Source: Hygrophila difformis
Lineage: Eukaryota; Streptophyta; Magnoliopsida; Lamiales; Acanthaceae
Assembly (NCBI GenBank): GCA_030278955.1
Contig: JAOANR010000013.1
Coordinates: 40,460,191 to 40,524,190, forward strand
Reading direction: 5' to 3'
DNA length: 64,000 nucleotides
This document shows positions 11,536 through 23,562 of this stretch, piece after piece; positions within the stretch are counted from its first letter, which is position 1, and every line of letters begins with the position of its first letter. The notes under the pieces are model-generated. The model had not been told where the DNA came from, made no database searches, and saw nothing but the letters and a program-made list of their open reading frames with translations. The position numbers and the translations under genes were made by a program.

Positions 11536-12207
11536 TCAACGCGTCAATTGCGCTTGAATAAGGCATTTCTGGGCCAGTTGCTTTTCATTATCTTCTTTTG
11601 GTCTAAATGGATCCTTTGCAAGATCAAGTGCCCGAACGATCATTGGATTACTTAGCGGATGTGCATAATCCATTCGAAATTGCTTCAATACCTTTTGGGT
11701 ATAAGCTGATTGATGAACAAATATGCCCTTTTCCAAATGCTCAATTTGTAGGGCAAGGCAAAATTTCGTTTTCCCGAAATCCTTGATTTCGAACTCCTTT
11801 TTCAGATATTCAACTGCCCTTTTCAACTCTTCAGGAGTTCCAATTAGATTTAAATCATCAACATAGACAGCAACGATTACAAATTCTGACCCATTTTTCT
11901 TTATAAATACACAAGGACTGATAGGGTCATTTGTATAACCTTCTTTTATCAAACTTTCACTTAGGCGGTTATACCACATTTGACCAGATTGCTTGAGCCC
12001 ATACAATGATTTTTGCAATTTGATGGAATAAGTTTCTCTGGGTTTTGAGTTGCAAGACTCATGTAACTTAAACCCTTCAGGTATTTTCATATAAATATCA
12101 TTTTCCAATAAGCCATATAAATATGCAGTAACAAGATCCATCAGCCTCATTTCAAGATTTTCTCGTACTGCCAGGCTCATTAGATACCTGAATGTTATTC
12201 CATCCAT
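11536..12207 (-). pseudogene. copia reverse transcriptase fragment
   Basis: The RT core has MDLVTAYLYGLLENDIYMK, SLYGLKQSGQMWYNRL and the catalytic VAVYVDDLNLIG box. The N-terminal part of the RT lies beyond 12207 and continues to the MITE insertion at 12282-12541. The sequence TACAAGCCTTGCCTTATA just before the MITE is the antisense of the conserved YKARL segment. Confidence 0.9.
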
Positions 12208-12281
12208 ACCTGGGAATATGTTTCCTCAAAATCAATTCCCGGTCGTTGGGAAAAACCTTGGGCTACAAGCCTTGCCTTATA

Positions 12282-12541
12282 CTTCCTCTGTTCTCATATA
12301 ATTGCTCCCATCATGCATTTCACGCAGTCCAAGACACATTTTTAGATGTCAATAACTCAAAGTATATATAAGTAAAAATTATAAAAAAATAATATTATAA
12401 AACTACGTGATTAGACGAATCTAACAAGATCTCACTTGACTATGTTTTATCTTATATAACTATGCCAAAAAAATTGATCAAAGTTACTTAATGAATAGTA
12501 ACTACTATGCAAATGGAACAATTATATGAGAACGGAGGAAG
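12282..12541. mobile_element. Stowaway-like MITE, 260 bp, TA target
   Basis: Termini CTTCCTCTGTTCTCATAT and, inverted, CTTCCTCCGTTCTCATAT, flanked by TA at 12280-12281 and 12542-12543. Two other copies (22213-22472 and 29331-29590) are also exactly 260 bp. It interrupts the copia pol gene, so it is younger than that insertion. Confidence 0.9.
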
Positions 12542-12758
12542 TATTTGGCAATTTCATTATTTTCATTTCTCTTTCTCACAAACACCCATCTGTAGCCAAC
12601 AGGCTTTACATTTTTCGGTGTTTGGACAATAGGGCCGAATACTTTTTGTTTATTCAGTGAATCTAGTTCAGACTGAATCGCATCTTTCCATTTTGGTCAA
12701 TCATTTCTTTTCCGACATTCTTCAACTGATCTTGGTTCAGGATCCTCGTTATTTTCCA

Positions 12759-14649
12759 TTACATCGAGTGCAACGTTGTATGCAAAAGATTATCAACGTT
12801 TGTTTCTTTTCGGTTCCAACATTTCCCAGTATTGATATAATTGAAAGAATTTTCAATAACTTCATTTTCATCTGGGTGAATATTTTCAGATTCAACTTTT
12901 TCGGCGGTTGAATGAATTTCTCTTTCGGGAGTATCATCGGTGATTGATTTATCACCTATATGGATAATTTTCCTCTTTCGTGGATTTTTATCCTTGGAAC
13001 CCAAAGGCCTACTGCGCTTCAGACGTGCAGTAGGTTCATTTACACTCGGAATATGCCCTTCTGGGACATTTATATTAGCTGGTGCATTTGCTGCATCATT
13101 TATATATGATTTTATGACTTTAGCAGCATCATTAAAAGCATCGGGTAATTGATTTGCAATTCCTTGCAAATGCACAATTCTTTGAACTTCAAGTTCGCAT
13201 TGCCTTGTACGAGGATCAAGGAAATCAATTGGACTATGCCAAGATATTTCCTTTTTCAGTTGATATTTTCCTCCCCCTAATGTCGGGAATTGAGTTTCAT
13301 CAAAATGACAGTATGCAAATCTTGCAGTAAATAAATCACCCGTTGTTGGTTCAAGATATTTAATAATCGAGGGTGATTCATACCCCACATATATGCCCAA
13401 CCTTCTTTGAGGTCCCATTTTTGTACGTTGGGGTGGCGCAATTGGTACATAAATCGCACACCCAAAAATTCGCAAGTGAGATATATTGGGCTCCTTTCCA
13501 AACACAATTTATGTAGTAGCTATGATAGCTTGTCGGCCTTATTTTCACAAGTGCTGCTGCATGCAATATAGCATGTCCCCAAGCAGAAACAGGGAGTTTT
13601 GATTTCATTAACAAGGGCCTTGAAATTAATTGCAATCGTTTAATAAATGATTCTGCCAGATCATTTTGCATGTGCACATGAGGCACAAGATGTTCAACTG
13701 TAATTCCAATCGACATGCAGAAATCATCAAATGCATGTGATGTATATTCTCCAGCATTATCAAGGCGTATTTTCTTTATCGAGTGATCTGGAAATTGTGC
13801 TCGCAATTTTATAATTTGTGCAAGTAATCTTGTGAATGCCAAATTGTGAGTTGATAATAAACAAACGTGTGACCAGCGTGATGACGCATCAATTAGTACC
13901 ATAAAGTACTTGAAAGGTCCACACGATGGATCAATAGGTCCACATATATCGCCTTGAATTCTTTCTAGGAATGTAGGGGATTCAATTCCCACTTTTACTG
14001 GAGATGGTCTGGTTATCAATTTCCCTTGTGAACAGGCTGCACAATTGAACTCATTTGGGTTCAATATCATTTGCCTTTTCAATGTATGACCATTTGAATT
14101 TTCAATAATTCGCCTTAGCATTACACTGCCAGGATACCCAAGTCTGTCGTGCCAGGTAATAAATTCACTAGTAGCTTTCAAGCCTACTAGGTTATGTACT
14201 TCTGCGGCACATATTTTTGTATAGTATAAGCCAGAAGAGTAGCATGGCAATTTTTCATTCACAAACTTTTTGCCATTTTCAATTCGAGTAATCAAAAGAT
14301 ACTTGTGATATGCCTCTTTTGAAGTTTCAATGTGATATCCATTTTTTCGAATATCATTGAAGCTCAGTAAATTTCTTCGAGCTTTGCATGAGAACAAGAC
14401 ATTTTCAATCACCATTTTTGTCCCTTCAGGGAGAAATATAACAGCTCTACCGGAGCCTTCAATGCATTTTGCATTACCGCTTATAGTTTTTACTGCGGTC
14501 TTTTCCAATTTTAAATTGGAGAAATAGCTTTTGCTTTTTAAAATGCTGTGCGTCGTTGCACTGTCAATGAGGCAGGTATCATCTCCGACTTTTGAATTTC
14601 CAGCATCCATTTCTTTACAAGAATATAAGAGGTTATTAAACATCAGCAA
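12759..14649 (-). pseudogene. copia protease-integrase region
   Basis: Two overlapping frames (13378-14649 and 12759-13505) cover one coding region with a frameshift near 13380-13500. The protease has DTCLIDSATTHSIL. The GAG-pre-integrase segment ITWHDRLGYPG follows, then zinc-type Cys residues (CAACSQGK), and integrase catalytic Asp in GDICGPID, Asp in IRLDNAGEYTS and Glu in NDLAESFIKR. The downstream part has the FGCAIYVPIAPPQR segment and a basic, acidic-rich linker. In the family this is part of one polyprotein. Confidence 0.9.
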
Positions 14650-14784
14650 TATATAAATATTATTAATGCAAAAACATATTTATATTATAAATCGATAATA
14701 AAAAGGGAAGTACAATATATCATTGTTTATATTAAACAGGAATTATAAAGGATAAGTACAAAACATATATAGTTATATAATATA

Positions 14785-15861
14785 TTATTTTATAACAGTA
14801 TCTGCCCCAATAAAATCATCAGCTTCCAGGTACGTGATATTATCATTTAATATATCATCATATGTATCATCGTGGACATTATAGTGTGATTCAACACCTT
14901 GTCGTTCTTTTCGTTTCGAGGCCTGATATAGTTCAACTAAGTGTTTAGCTGTGTGGCATGTCTGAGCTAGATGGCCTTTAATTCCACAACGATCACAGAT
15001 TTCATCATTTTGTTTATGCTTTCTTGCATAATTTCTTTGTTGTGGTTTGTAAGGCCTTCTGGTATCATATCTGCGATTTTGCTCAAATCGAGGCTTATTT
15101 TTATAATTATTTTGACGAGATGATTCACCTCTGCCTCGATTGTGATACCGATTTTGGCCACGATCATCATTTTGATTTTTAAAGTGCCCACGATCACGCA
15201 CATATTTCGCTGATTGAGCCGCGTTTACCTCAGGAAACGGTTTTGCACCTGCGGGCCTAGATTCATGATTTCTTAACAGCAATAGGCTGTTTTGTTCAGC
15301 CAATAATAAGCAGGTGATAAGATCAGAATATCTCTGAAAACCTTTTTGACGGTATTGCTCACTCAATACTGAGTTTTTAGCATGAAACATAGAATACGTT
15401 TTTTCAAGCATTTCTTCTTCAGAAATCTTTTGCCCACATAATTGCAATTAGGCCGTAATTTTGAATACAGCGGAATTATATTCACGGACTGTTTTGAAGT
15501 CCTGAAGCCTCAGGTTTGTCCAGTCATCACGGGCTTTTGGAAGCACCGTCTTTTTAAGATTATCATATCTTTCTTTCAATTTTTCCCACAACGCCAGTGG
15601 GGATTCCACAGTCACGTACTCCATTTTAAGTGCCTTTTCGATATGATGGCACAAGAAAATCATGACTTTTGCCTGATTCTGATGGTTGGGATTTTTGCAT
15701 TCAGCAATAGTATCTTCCAAACCCAATGAAGTAAGATGCATTTTCACATCTCGGGCCCAAGACATATAATTGCTTCCTTCAACGGTTAAGGGAGCAAATT
15801 TCTGCTTTGCAATGTTAGCCATAATCTTATTGAAAATTTTGGAACTAAAATTATACCTCAA
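14785..15861 (-). pseudogene. copia gag with one nonsense codon
   Basis: The two ORFs 15448-15861 and 14785-15447 are in the same frame and are separated by a single stop at 15448-15450 (ITA, stop, LQLCGQK). Gag features are NYMSWARDVKMHLTSLGLED, ALWEKLKERYDNL and RYSDLITCLLLAEQ. A basic RG-rich stretch and a CCHC knuckle CDRCGIKGHLAQTC lie near the end. Coding probably starts at the ATG for MANIAKQKF (near 15822). Confidence 0.88.
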
Positions 15862-15901
15862 ATTCTGGTAACTCGGGCATAGTCTCCTCTTTCTGATAAC
15901 G

Positions 15902-16268
15902 TGTTGTGAATATATTTTTATCTTAATATAATTTCTATATGAAAATGTATCAGTGGATTCATGAATATATAAAACTAGAACAAGGAGATAATTGAAGCAT
16001 GAGATAACTGAAGCAATAATGGGTAGATAATGGAAATTTTTATTCTATATATTCTAATAGGAATGAGTACATATATATAGGCAAATACACAGACGCAATT
16101 GCCGCTATTTAGGATAAGATTTAATCGTACAAAATCATTATGATATCTTGATTGAAGACTTTAGGGATTACAACTTGCAATTATCAAATCCATGCGGATA
16201 TCACCACACAATTTTAATCATCAATTGTGGCAAGACATTCAATCTAGTCTAAGTTAGACTTTTCAACG
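15902..16268 (-). repeat. copia 5' LTR
   Basis: Starts TGTTGTGAAT on the plus strand and ends CAACG before the target duplication GTTTG. The minus strand just inside the LTR reads GTTATCAGAAAG, a partial match to the initiator-Met primer site. Confidence 0.9.
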
Positions 16269-16450
16269 GTTTGTACATTCTTAGAGCCTGGGACAATTAA
16301 AATATGTGAGTTCTATTATTTAATTCTTGCTTTGTATGCTGTGGAGGTTTAATTTTAACCGTGGCCTTCTCAAGTGTGCAAGTTCTGGGTTTTTTTTTTT
16401 TTTTTTTTTTATTTGAAGCTTGAGATATGTAAATTTGATGCTACAAATCA

Positions 16451-17321
16451 TATTAGTATCTTTTTTGGTCTGCACATGGTTGTAATATGCCTGAAATTAA
16501 AATAAATATTGTTGAATGCCATTCGTTAAATTCTGACAGGTAGGCATGAATTTTTAAATGTGATTTGGATATGCTTTTTTTTTTTTTGTTGCATGTCTTT
16601 CTGATATTTGGTTTTTCGATAAGTTGTTGGTGCAGAAAGCTTTAAGTGTTTACTATTTTTTTAGCCTACTTTGATCGGTTGTGCTTTATAGAGCTTAGAA
16701 AAGAATGGGTTTTTCTCCGGTTATGATTTGCTTTCTGATGGTTAATGGTGCATTTGCGATCTATTCATTATTTTTAAGTACCGAGTTTTGCAATCAGATC
16801 TTTCCTTTCACTCATGTGTTAAAAGTGCCAAGCCTTTCAGTTGTCCATTTCAAAATTTCCATTTAAGATCTTATAGATTTTTATGTGCAAAGTTTCAATT
16901 CATTGGTAAATTTTTTAAATCTCATGTGGAAATCATGATTTTGTGAAGAGGCTGGTACCATCTGCGCTTGGTGTATTGGTGTATTTGCACTTCCATTCGT
17001 TGCTAAATCCCTTTGTAATTATACTATCTCTCTGATCTGTCCTACCCCTTTTCCCTCCGTCCTCTCTCCTTCGCGTGGCGTATCCAGGTGCAGCTCATCC
17101 GCCGCTGCTATTGCTTGGAATTAGGGGCACATTTAAATCATGGGTGTGTGTTGGTTGTGTGTAGATTTAGGAGCGGATTGAAATAGCATATCATCTCACA
17201 ATTCTCTCTCCAAATCTGCTATCCGCTGGTGGATCCGCTGACTCCCAAACATTCCCCATATCATATTCCGTTGGTTGTAAACTTGAGATGATGAGATGAC
17301 ACTCGTACCACATCCACTAGC
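16451..17321. other. Intergenic, no supported gene
   Basis: AT-rich with poly-T runs at about 16391-16411 and 16576-16587. I see no ORF with family similarity. It includes the upstream flank of the foldback element at 17322. Confidence 0.6.
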
Positions 17322-17617
17322 TTAAAATGTTCATTATCTTTTCAAAAAAAGTCAAATTCATCTTTTTTTTTTAATTTTATTACCAAATTAGTCCTCTACA
17401 AATGTTAATTATATCCGGATCAGTCCACGTGTTTACAACCAATATTATGCCCACGTGTCTGATTTAAATTTAAATCCTTGTCACGTCAGCAATTAAAGCA
17501 TAATTAGTGAATAATATACTGATCCGGATATAATTAACATTTGTAGAGGACTAATTTGGTAATAAAATTTAAAAAAGGATGGATTTGACTTTTTTGAAAA
17601 GATAATGGACATTTTAA
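17322..17617. mobile_element. Foldback (long-TIR) MITE
   Basis: Arms of about 105 bp (17322-17426 and 17514-17617) are near-perfect inverted repeats, starting TTAAAATGTTCATTATC and ending GATAATGGACATTTTAA, with an unpaired centre of about 90 bases. No protein is encoded. The transcript would fold into a long hairpin. The target duplication is not clear. It lies 300 bases upstream of the PPR gene start. Confidence 0.85.
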
Positions 17618-17917
17618 TCATTTTTTCCTTAGAATACTACCATTAAAAAAGAAAAAAAAATCAAATATGAATCCTTGGAAAACTCAACATTTGGAAATTG
17701 GAAAAGCAAACAGGTGTTGGGCTTGATTGTGGAGCAAAGTGGGCTTAGACTTGGGCTTAGTCTTGAGGTTGATAACATTGCAGTCAGTATTTGGGAAGAG
17801 TTGGCCCAAAGTCGCATAACGTTCCCGGTTCCCACGTCCATTTCCTCCCGACTCTCATCCCTGATTTTAGACAAAAGTCCTTTCCTCTTTCCTGTTAAGA
17901 ACAGAACAGGACAGAAC

Positions 17918-20900
17918 ATGGTCTTGGCCATGATTTTTGCAATTAAATCCACTTTGTCGTTGAGGGCTTCCTCTTTATCATCCCTATTCAATTCCCCTTT
18001 CCACCACCTTCAACTTCCTCCTTATGTTTCTCTCACTGATCGATTTAATAGGGGCAATAACTTGCCGTGCCCCAAATACTCCGCTGTTGCCCTCCAAATT
18101 AATCAGGAACCGTTAATGGATGCACGACCTGGAGAGGATTCCCGGGAACTCCCCCGGAGTCGCCACACGGTAACTTTTCCTTTTCTTTTCTTTTTATAGT
18201 AGTCTTTTCTTTTTTTTTTTTCCCTCCTTATAAGAAACTGCTTACAGGAGCTTATTTGGTGGTGTATTTCTTCGAAATCTTATTAACTAAATGATCTATT
18301 CTTTGAACTACTGTAGTAATGCATATGATTAAGCTTTTTCATTCTGCTCTTGAGGAACGACTTTTCATTTTTTTCACGCCTTTCTATATATGAATCTTAT
18401 ATATAGCGCCTACCAATGGTCGCCTTAATTCTTGCATGAATTCTGAACGTAATGTGTTTGCATTTAACTATGCCTAATTAGTATTGCTGTTACATATTAA
18501 TCATTCTTTTTCCTGTATGAATTTTATTCTGAATTACAGGTCTCAATGGATTTTTCAGGATGTAGAAATTCTAGCTCCTGGAATAAAATGATATCCTCTG
18601 GCATCAAAAACAAAACTTACAGTGAATTATCCAATTTGTTCTCGCAAATGCTTTGCAAGAGTGTTATGTTGGATGCCGGTGCTTTATCTAATATTTTACA
18701 AGCTTGTAGTTGTGAAGAAGTTTCCTTGGACGTCATCCAACAGATCCATGCTAAGATGATCCGATTTGGTTTCAGTTCGAGTGCATTTGTTTGTAATCCT
18801 TTAATCACTTTGTACATGAAAAATCATTATGTTGAATCTGCAATTCAAATTTTCAAAAACTTGCACTCAATGGACAGTGTTACATTAGTTGCCATGATAT
18901 CAGGTTTATCCCAAAGTGGTCGTGAGTTAGAAGGCATCCGCATTTACTGTGAAATGCGAAGGTCTGGAGTATTTCCTACACCTTATGTTTTCTCAAGCAT
19001 TATAAGTGCCTGCACCAAGATAAACTTGTTTGTGGTCGGGGAGCAACTTCATGCTCTAATCATCAAGTGGGGATTTGTATCGGAGCCGTACGTTTGCAAC
19101 TCTCTTGTTTCACTTTATTCTCGATGTGGGAATTTATCATCTGCTGAACTGATTTTCTGTGAAATGCAGCATAGGGACAAAGTTTCATACAACACTTTGA
19201 TTTCCGGCTTTGCTATGCAGGGATCACATGAGAAATCACTCCATTTATTTGAGAAAATGCATAGTGAGTTCTTGAAACTTGACTGTGTTACAGTGGCTTG
19301 TCTCTTGGGCACTTGTGCATCTATGGGGCTCATTCGTAAAGGAATGCAGCTGCATTCATATGCGATTAAGGCTGGAATGTGTTCAGATATCATCATTGAG
19401 GGTTCTCTACTTGACCTGTATGTCAAATGCTCTGATGTTGAAACAGCTTATAAGCTCTTTTTATCAACTCAGAAAGATAATGTTGTGCTGTGGAATGTGA
19501 TGCTGGTAGCATATGGGCGAATGGGCAATCTCCAAGAATCATTTCGTATCTATTCAGATATGCAGAACAAAGGTCTACAACCTAATCAATATACATATCC
19601 TAATATTCTAAGAACGTGTACTTCTGTTGGAGCAATTGATCTTGGAGCGCAAGTTCATAGCCAGATTATAAAAACTGGATTCCAGCCAAACGTGTATGTT
19701 TGTAGTGTACTTATAGACATGTATGCGAAACTTGGAGAGTTGGAAACTGCATGGAAGATATTTAGACGTTTTAGTAAAGATGATATTGTTTCTTGGACGG
19801 CTATGATATCTGGGTATGCTCAACATGATAAGTTTGCTCAAGCTCTTGTACTTTTTAAAGAATTGCAAGAGCGAGGAATTGAATCTGATAATATTGGATT
19901 GGCTAGTGCTATAAGTGCATGTGCTGGATTGCAAGCTCTCAATCAAGGACGGCAAATTCATTGTCAGTCTATTGTCTCTGGATATTCTAAGGATATTTCA
20001 ATTGGGAATGCACTTGTGTGTTTGTATGCTAGATGCGGTTGTATATCAGAGGCCAGCTTGGCATTTGAGAAAATGTGTGCTAGGGATAATGTTTCATGGA
20101 ATGGATTGATATCAGGTTTTGCACAGAGTGGAAGGAATGAGGAAGCATTGAAGATCTTTTGTCAAATGGTTCAAGCAGGAGAGGAGGTTAATATGTTCAC
20201 CTATGGGTCTACTGTAAGTGCAGCAGCAAACATCACTAATCTAAAACTAGGTAGGCAAATTCATGCTAGAACCATTAAAACAGGATATGACTGTGAGACT
20301 GAAGTATGCAATGTATTAATCACACTGTATGCAAAATGTGGGTGTCTTACTGCTGCCAGAAGGGTGTTCATTGAGATGCCTCAGAAAAATGAAGTTTCAT
20401 GGAATGCTATGATTACAGGATATTCTCAACATGGATATGGCGAGCAAGCTATAGAGCTCTTTGAGGAAATGAATTTGCTGAAATTGAAGCCAACTCACAT
20501 AACATATGTAGGAGTTTTGTCTGCCTGTAGCCATGTAGGCTTTGTGGAAAAGGGGCTTAGTTGCTTCAATTCCATGAGTGAACGACATGCTTTAGTACCA
20601 AAGCATGACCATTATGCCTGTGTGGTTGACATGCTTGGGAGGGCTGGTCAGCTGGCCCGTGCTAGAGCATTTGTGGAGTCTATGCCAATCAAACCCGAGG
20701 CTATGGTGTGGAGAACCCTCTTAAGTGCCTGCACAGTTCACAAGAACTTAGAAATTGGAGAAGTTGCAGCGAAGCATCTTTTAGAATTAGATCCTAAGGA
20801 CTCTGCTAATTATGTTCTCATGTCAAATTTGTATGCTGTTACTGGTAAATGGGGTTATCGGGATCAAGCAAGGCAACTGATGAGAGACAGAGGTGTGAAG

Positions 20901-21314
20901 AAAGAACCTGGTAGGAGTTGGATTGAAGTAAAGAATTCTGTTCATGCATTTTTTGTGGGTGATAAGCTTCACCCCCGTGTAAATGAGATTTACATGTATT
21001 TGGAGGATATAAACAAAAGGGTGGCTTCAATTGGTTATGTCCAAGACCAAAATAGCCTTTGGAATGATTTGGAGCTGTGGCACAAGGACCCAGCTCGACT
21101 CATTCACAGTGAAAAGTTGGCTATTGCTTTTGGACTTCTAAGTTTGTCTAATATGATTCCCTTGCATGTTATGAAGAATCTGCGAATCTGTAATGACTGC
21201 CATACATGGATTAAATTTGTAAGTAAGGTGGTTGATCGATCGATTATAGTTCGTGATGCATACCGCTTCCATCATTTTCAAAATGGACTTTGTTCGTGTA
21301 AAGATTATTGGTAA
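17918..21314 (+). CDS. DYW-type PPR protein, two exons
   Basis: Exon 1 is 17918-18169 and exon 2 is 18540-21314. The intron 18170-18539 has GTAACT and ACAG borders at phase 0, giving 1008 residues (1004 from the next ATG at 17930). Exon 1 encodes a Ser-, Leu- and Arg-rich segment (IKSTLSLRASSLSSLF) that looks like an organelle targeting peptide. Exon 2 encodes many PLS-class pentatricopeptide repeats (VLWNVMLVAYGRMG, VSWNAMITGYSQHG and similar), then the E domains (EPGRSWIEVKN) and a DYW domain with the cytidine-deaminase signature HSEKLAIAFG, CNDCHTWIKF and the terminal CKDYW. By recall it resembles Arabidopsis At4g13650 closely, but the region before the first repeat is shorter. Such proteins bind organelle RNA and act in C-to-U editing; the target is unknown. 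Starting at 18546 without exon 1 would lose the targeting peptide. Confidence 0.9.
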
Positions 21315-22210
21315 CTGGAGCAGAAGGCACTTGGAAAGCTTGATATGGGGGATTAACTGTCTGCTCTGACAAAAAATTTTAAAGACCAACAAATTTTGGT
21401 AGTGGATGATAATAGCATGAACAGAAGAGTGGCAGGAGTGCTCTAAAAAGGTATGGTGCAGTTATTATGTGTTACAGTATAAAACTACAGTTGCTCCAAA
21501 ACGATCTGAAAATAGAGGATTTTCTAGGAAGAAAGTGCAAGTGATCTGGTACTGTGTAGCTGGCAGTTTTCTTGACCCAATCTTAAAGGATGATTGAAGG
21601 CCTTTCCAAGCAATCCATCATATAGAAAAAGTGCGACAAGCTTATAGAGCAAGGTTGTTTTTCAATTATTTATGTTGTAAAGGTTGATTTTATAATTTGC
21701 ATCAGCGCTTTGGCATCATATATGTTGATGAAAATGGAGCAAAGAAGTGACCAATCATGATTTACATAACAGGTCTTGGGTCGTTGGAGCAATTCTTGGG
21801 TGTTCTTATAGAGTAATGTGCTGCAGATTTTCCTTTATGGCTCTCTCCAATTCAAGCTCAAGTTTTACCTGTAAGTCTGTAACCAACACACGGGCAATGA
21901 AAAAACTTACACTGCCATGCAACAAGTTTATATATGCTACACCTAGCTAGAAACTTAGGTAGATATTTGGATTTGATTCTAAAAAACTCTTCGTAATATA
22001 TAACACTATCAGATGGATCAAATTTTTATGTTGAAATGATGCATTTATGATATCTTTTTAACCCAACCGTATGAACTAAGCAACTGAAACACTCGTGATT
22101 GGATATTTGGGGATCGAATGTAAATTTCCTTCTTTGTTTTGTTTTGGGTTTTGTCGTTTATTTTATTGCATCTGTAAATGGTTATGTATTCTTTGCATAT
22201 GAATATTACA
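21315..22210. other. PPR 3' flank, no supported gene
   Basis: AT-rich sequence after the PPR stop codon, probably 3' UTR and spacer. No family match was seen on either strand. Confidence 0.6.
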
Positions 22211-22212
22211 TA

Positions 22213-22472
22213 CTTCCTCTGTCTCATACTGTTTTTGACGGGCCCACCCATCACGCTGTTCAATGCACATTTTAAATCATTAATAATTCAAATTCGGTAT
22301 AAGTAAAAGTTCTAAAAGTTCTATATTTAAAAACTACACGACGAAATGAATCTAACAAGATCTCACTTGGCTATATTTTAACTTGTATAACTATGATAAA
22401 ACTTTAAGTAAAGGTTTGTGTATGAATAGTAGCACATTAACAAACGTAACAAACATTACGAGATGGAGGTAG
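22213..22472. mobile_element. Stowaway-like MITE, 260 bp, TA target
   Basis: Starts CTTCCTCTGTCTCATACT and ends AGATGGAGGTAG, flanked by TA at 22211-22212 and 22473-22474. Internal segments (ATGAATCTAACAAGATCTCA) match the copies at 12282 and 29331. Confidence 0.88.
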
Positions 22473-22594
22473 TATTTCTTTTGATTTACAGGAGTAGTAG
22501 TAGTATTTTAGTTACCTGTATCAGTTTCTGGATTTTTTGACTGTAATGCATCAGACAAGAAAAGAAGGTGCCAAGAAAATTGCCTGTTCCTTAC

Positions 22595-22717
22595 GGAGCT
22601 GCCGCCGTCGCGCCCAACGGTCAGTCACTCTCCCTGTCTCATCTTCCTGGTCTTCCGCCGCCTTCCCTTCTGGAGCTGCCGCTGTCGCGCCCAACGGTCA
22701 GTCAATCTCCCTGTCTA
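22595..22717. repeat. 78-bp-period tandem duplication
   Basis: About 45 bases beginning GGAGCTGCCGCCGTCGCG recur 78 bases later with three or so changes. The sequence is GC-rich compared with its surroundings and looks like former 5' UTR or coding sequence at the start of copy B. Confidence 0.85.
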
Positions 22718-22749
22718 GGTCCTTTGATGTTGTGCAGTATGTGTATGTG

Positions 22750-23470
22750 TGTTTGTTGGGCATTTCTGATTTGATTTAGGGTAATGGTTGTTGGGGATTT
22801 TGGATTTGATTTAATTGGGTTCGATTGCAGTGGCTTAATTGTATTGTTAGGTCTACATATACTTCTATTTTGGTGGTTATTTGTGGAGAAACGTTGAATA
22901 AAGTTCCAATGATTTCCTGCGGAAGAAATTGTAGTTATAAGCTTTACCTGTTAAGTTTGGGCTGGGCGTGAAACAATTATTTGGTGTCTTGATTATGCCT
23001 TTATCTTTGTTTTTGCTTATTTGTGTGTGTTTGTTTTGTTTGTTATCCATGAATTTGAGAGCTAGAAGATTGGGCAGCAAAATTTTTTACTTTTCCTTTC
23101 GTTCGAGTGCTCCGGCTTTATTAGATTATTTAAAGCCACACAACTTTAACTCATTTGTTGATTCTTGTGCTTTCTGCCTTGGTTTTGTTATGTCAGGGAA
23201 TGATTTATTGTTGAGGAAATTTCCGGTATCATTTGGAACTGTCAGTAGCATTAATTTCCCTTAGTTCCTTGAAATTTTCTTTAAGTTGTCTGTACATTCT
23301 TAGAACCTGGGACAATTAACATATGTGAGTTCTATTATTTAATCTTGCTTTGTATGCTGTGGAGGTTAATTTTAACCGTGGCCTTCTCAAGTGTGCAAGT
23401 TCATGGTTTTTCTTCATTTGAAGCTTGAGATATAAATAATTTGCTGCTATAAATCATATTATAATACCGA
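22750..23470. repeat. Duplicated segment, copy B (uninterrupted)
   Basis: Collinear with 7990-8482, 10274-10345 and 16274-16450. It lacks both transposon insertions of copy A and has single TCA and GTCTG target sites. It directly precedes the exon-like piece at 23501. Confidence 0.88.
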
Positions 23471-23500
23471 TCTTAATATCTATTCCCCGTTAATCAACAG

Positions 23501-23562
23501 GGACTTCCTCAAGGTCCTCTGCAAAGGCAATTGAGCTGTGGAAGGAAGAACCTGTGTTGAAG
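23501..23562 (+). pseudogene. Exon-like fragment, source gene not recognised
   Basis: 62 bases bounded by CAACAG and GGTTAGC splice-like signals. One frame reads SSRSSAKAIELWKEEPVLK with no stop. I do not recognise the family. It is in line with the TOM1-like exons downstream and may be their first visible exon or a separate captured piece. Confidence 0.4.

Larger units (their letters stand above)
10346..16268 (-). mobile_element. Second Ty1/copia retrotransposon, complete but decayed, TSD GTTTG
   Basis: LTRs at 10346-10724 and 15902-16268 are near-identical and differ mainly in the length of an AT microsatellite. GTTTG flanks the element at 10341-10345 and 16269-16273, and the homologous unoccupied sequence near 23287 reads GTCTG. 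A purine-rich tract lies at 10725-10739. The minus-strand coding order is gag, protease, integrase, RT and RNase H, with stops and frameshifts. A 260-bp MITE sits in the pol region between integrase and RT. The protein sequences differ strongly from the 3288-7989 element, so it is another copia lineage. Confidence 0.95.
7990..16450. repeat. Duplicated segment, copy A (interrupted)
   Basis: The pieces 7990-8482, 10274-10345 and 16274-about 16450 are collinear with about 22750-23470, with high similarity and small indels. The copia element at 10346-16268 and the TIR element at 8483-10273 are absent from the second copy, which therefore shows both empty sites. It has no convincing coding exon. 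In copy B the same sequence lies just upstream of gene fragments, so it is probably promoter or intron sequence. Confidence 0.88.

Noticed and set aside
17629..17991. 120-codon minus-strand ORF
   Set aside because: Antisense to PPR exon 1, which has a matching splice site and frame.
19115..21392. Several minus-strand ORFs across the PPR gene
   Set aside because: Antisense shadows of the PPR exon, with no domains.
22537..22779. Two overlapping Ala- and Ser-rich ORFs
   Set aside because: They follow the 78-bp duplication in different frames and no homology was recognised.
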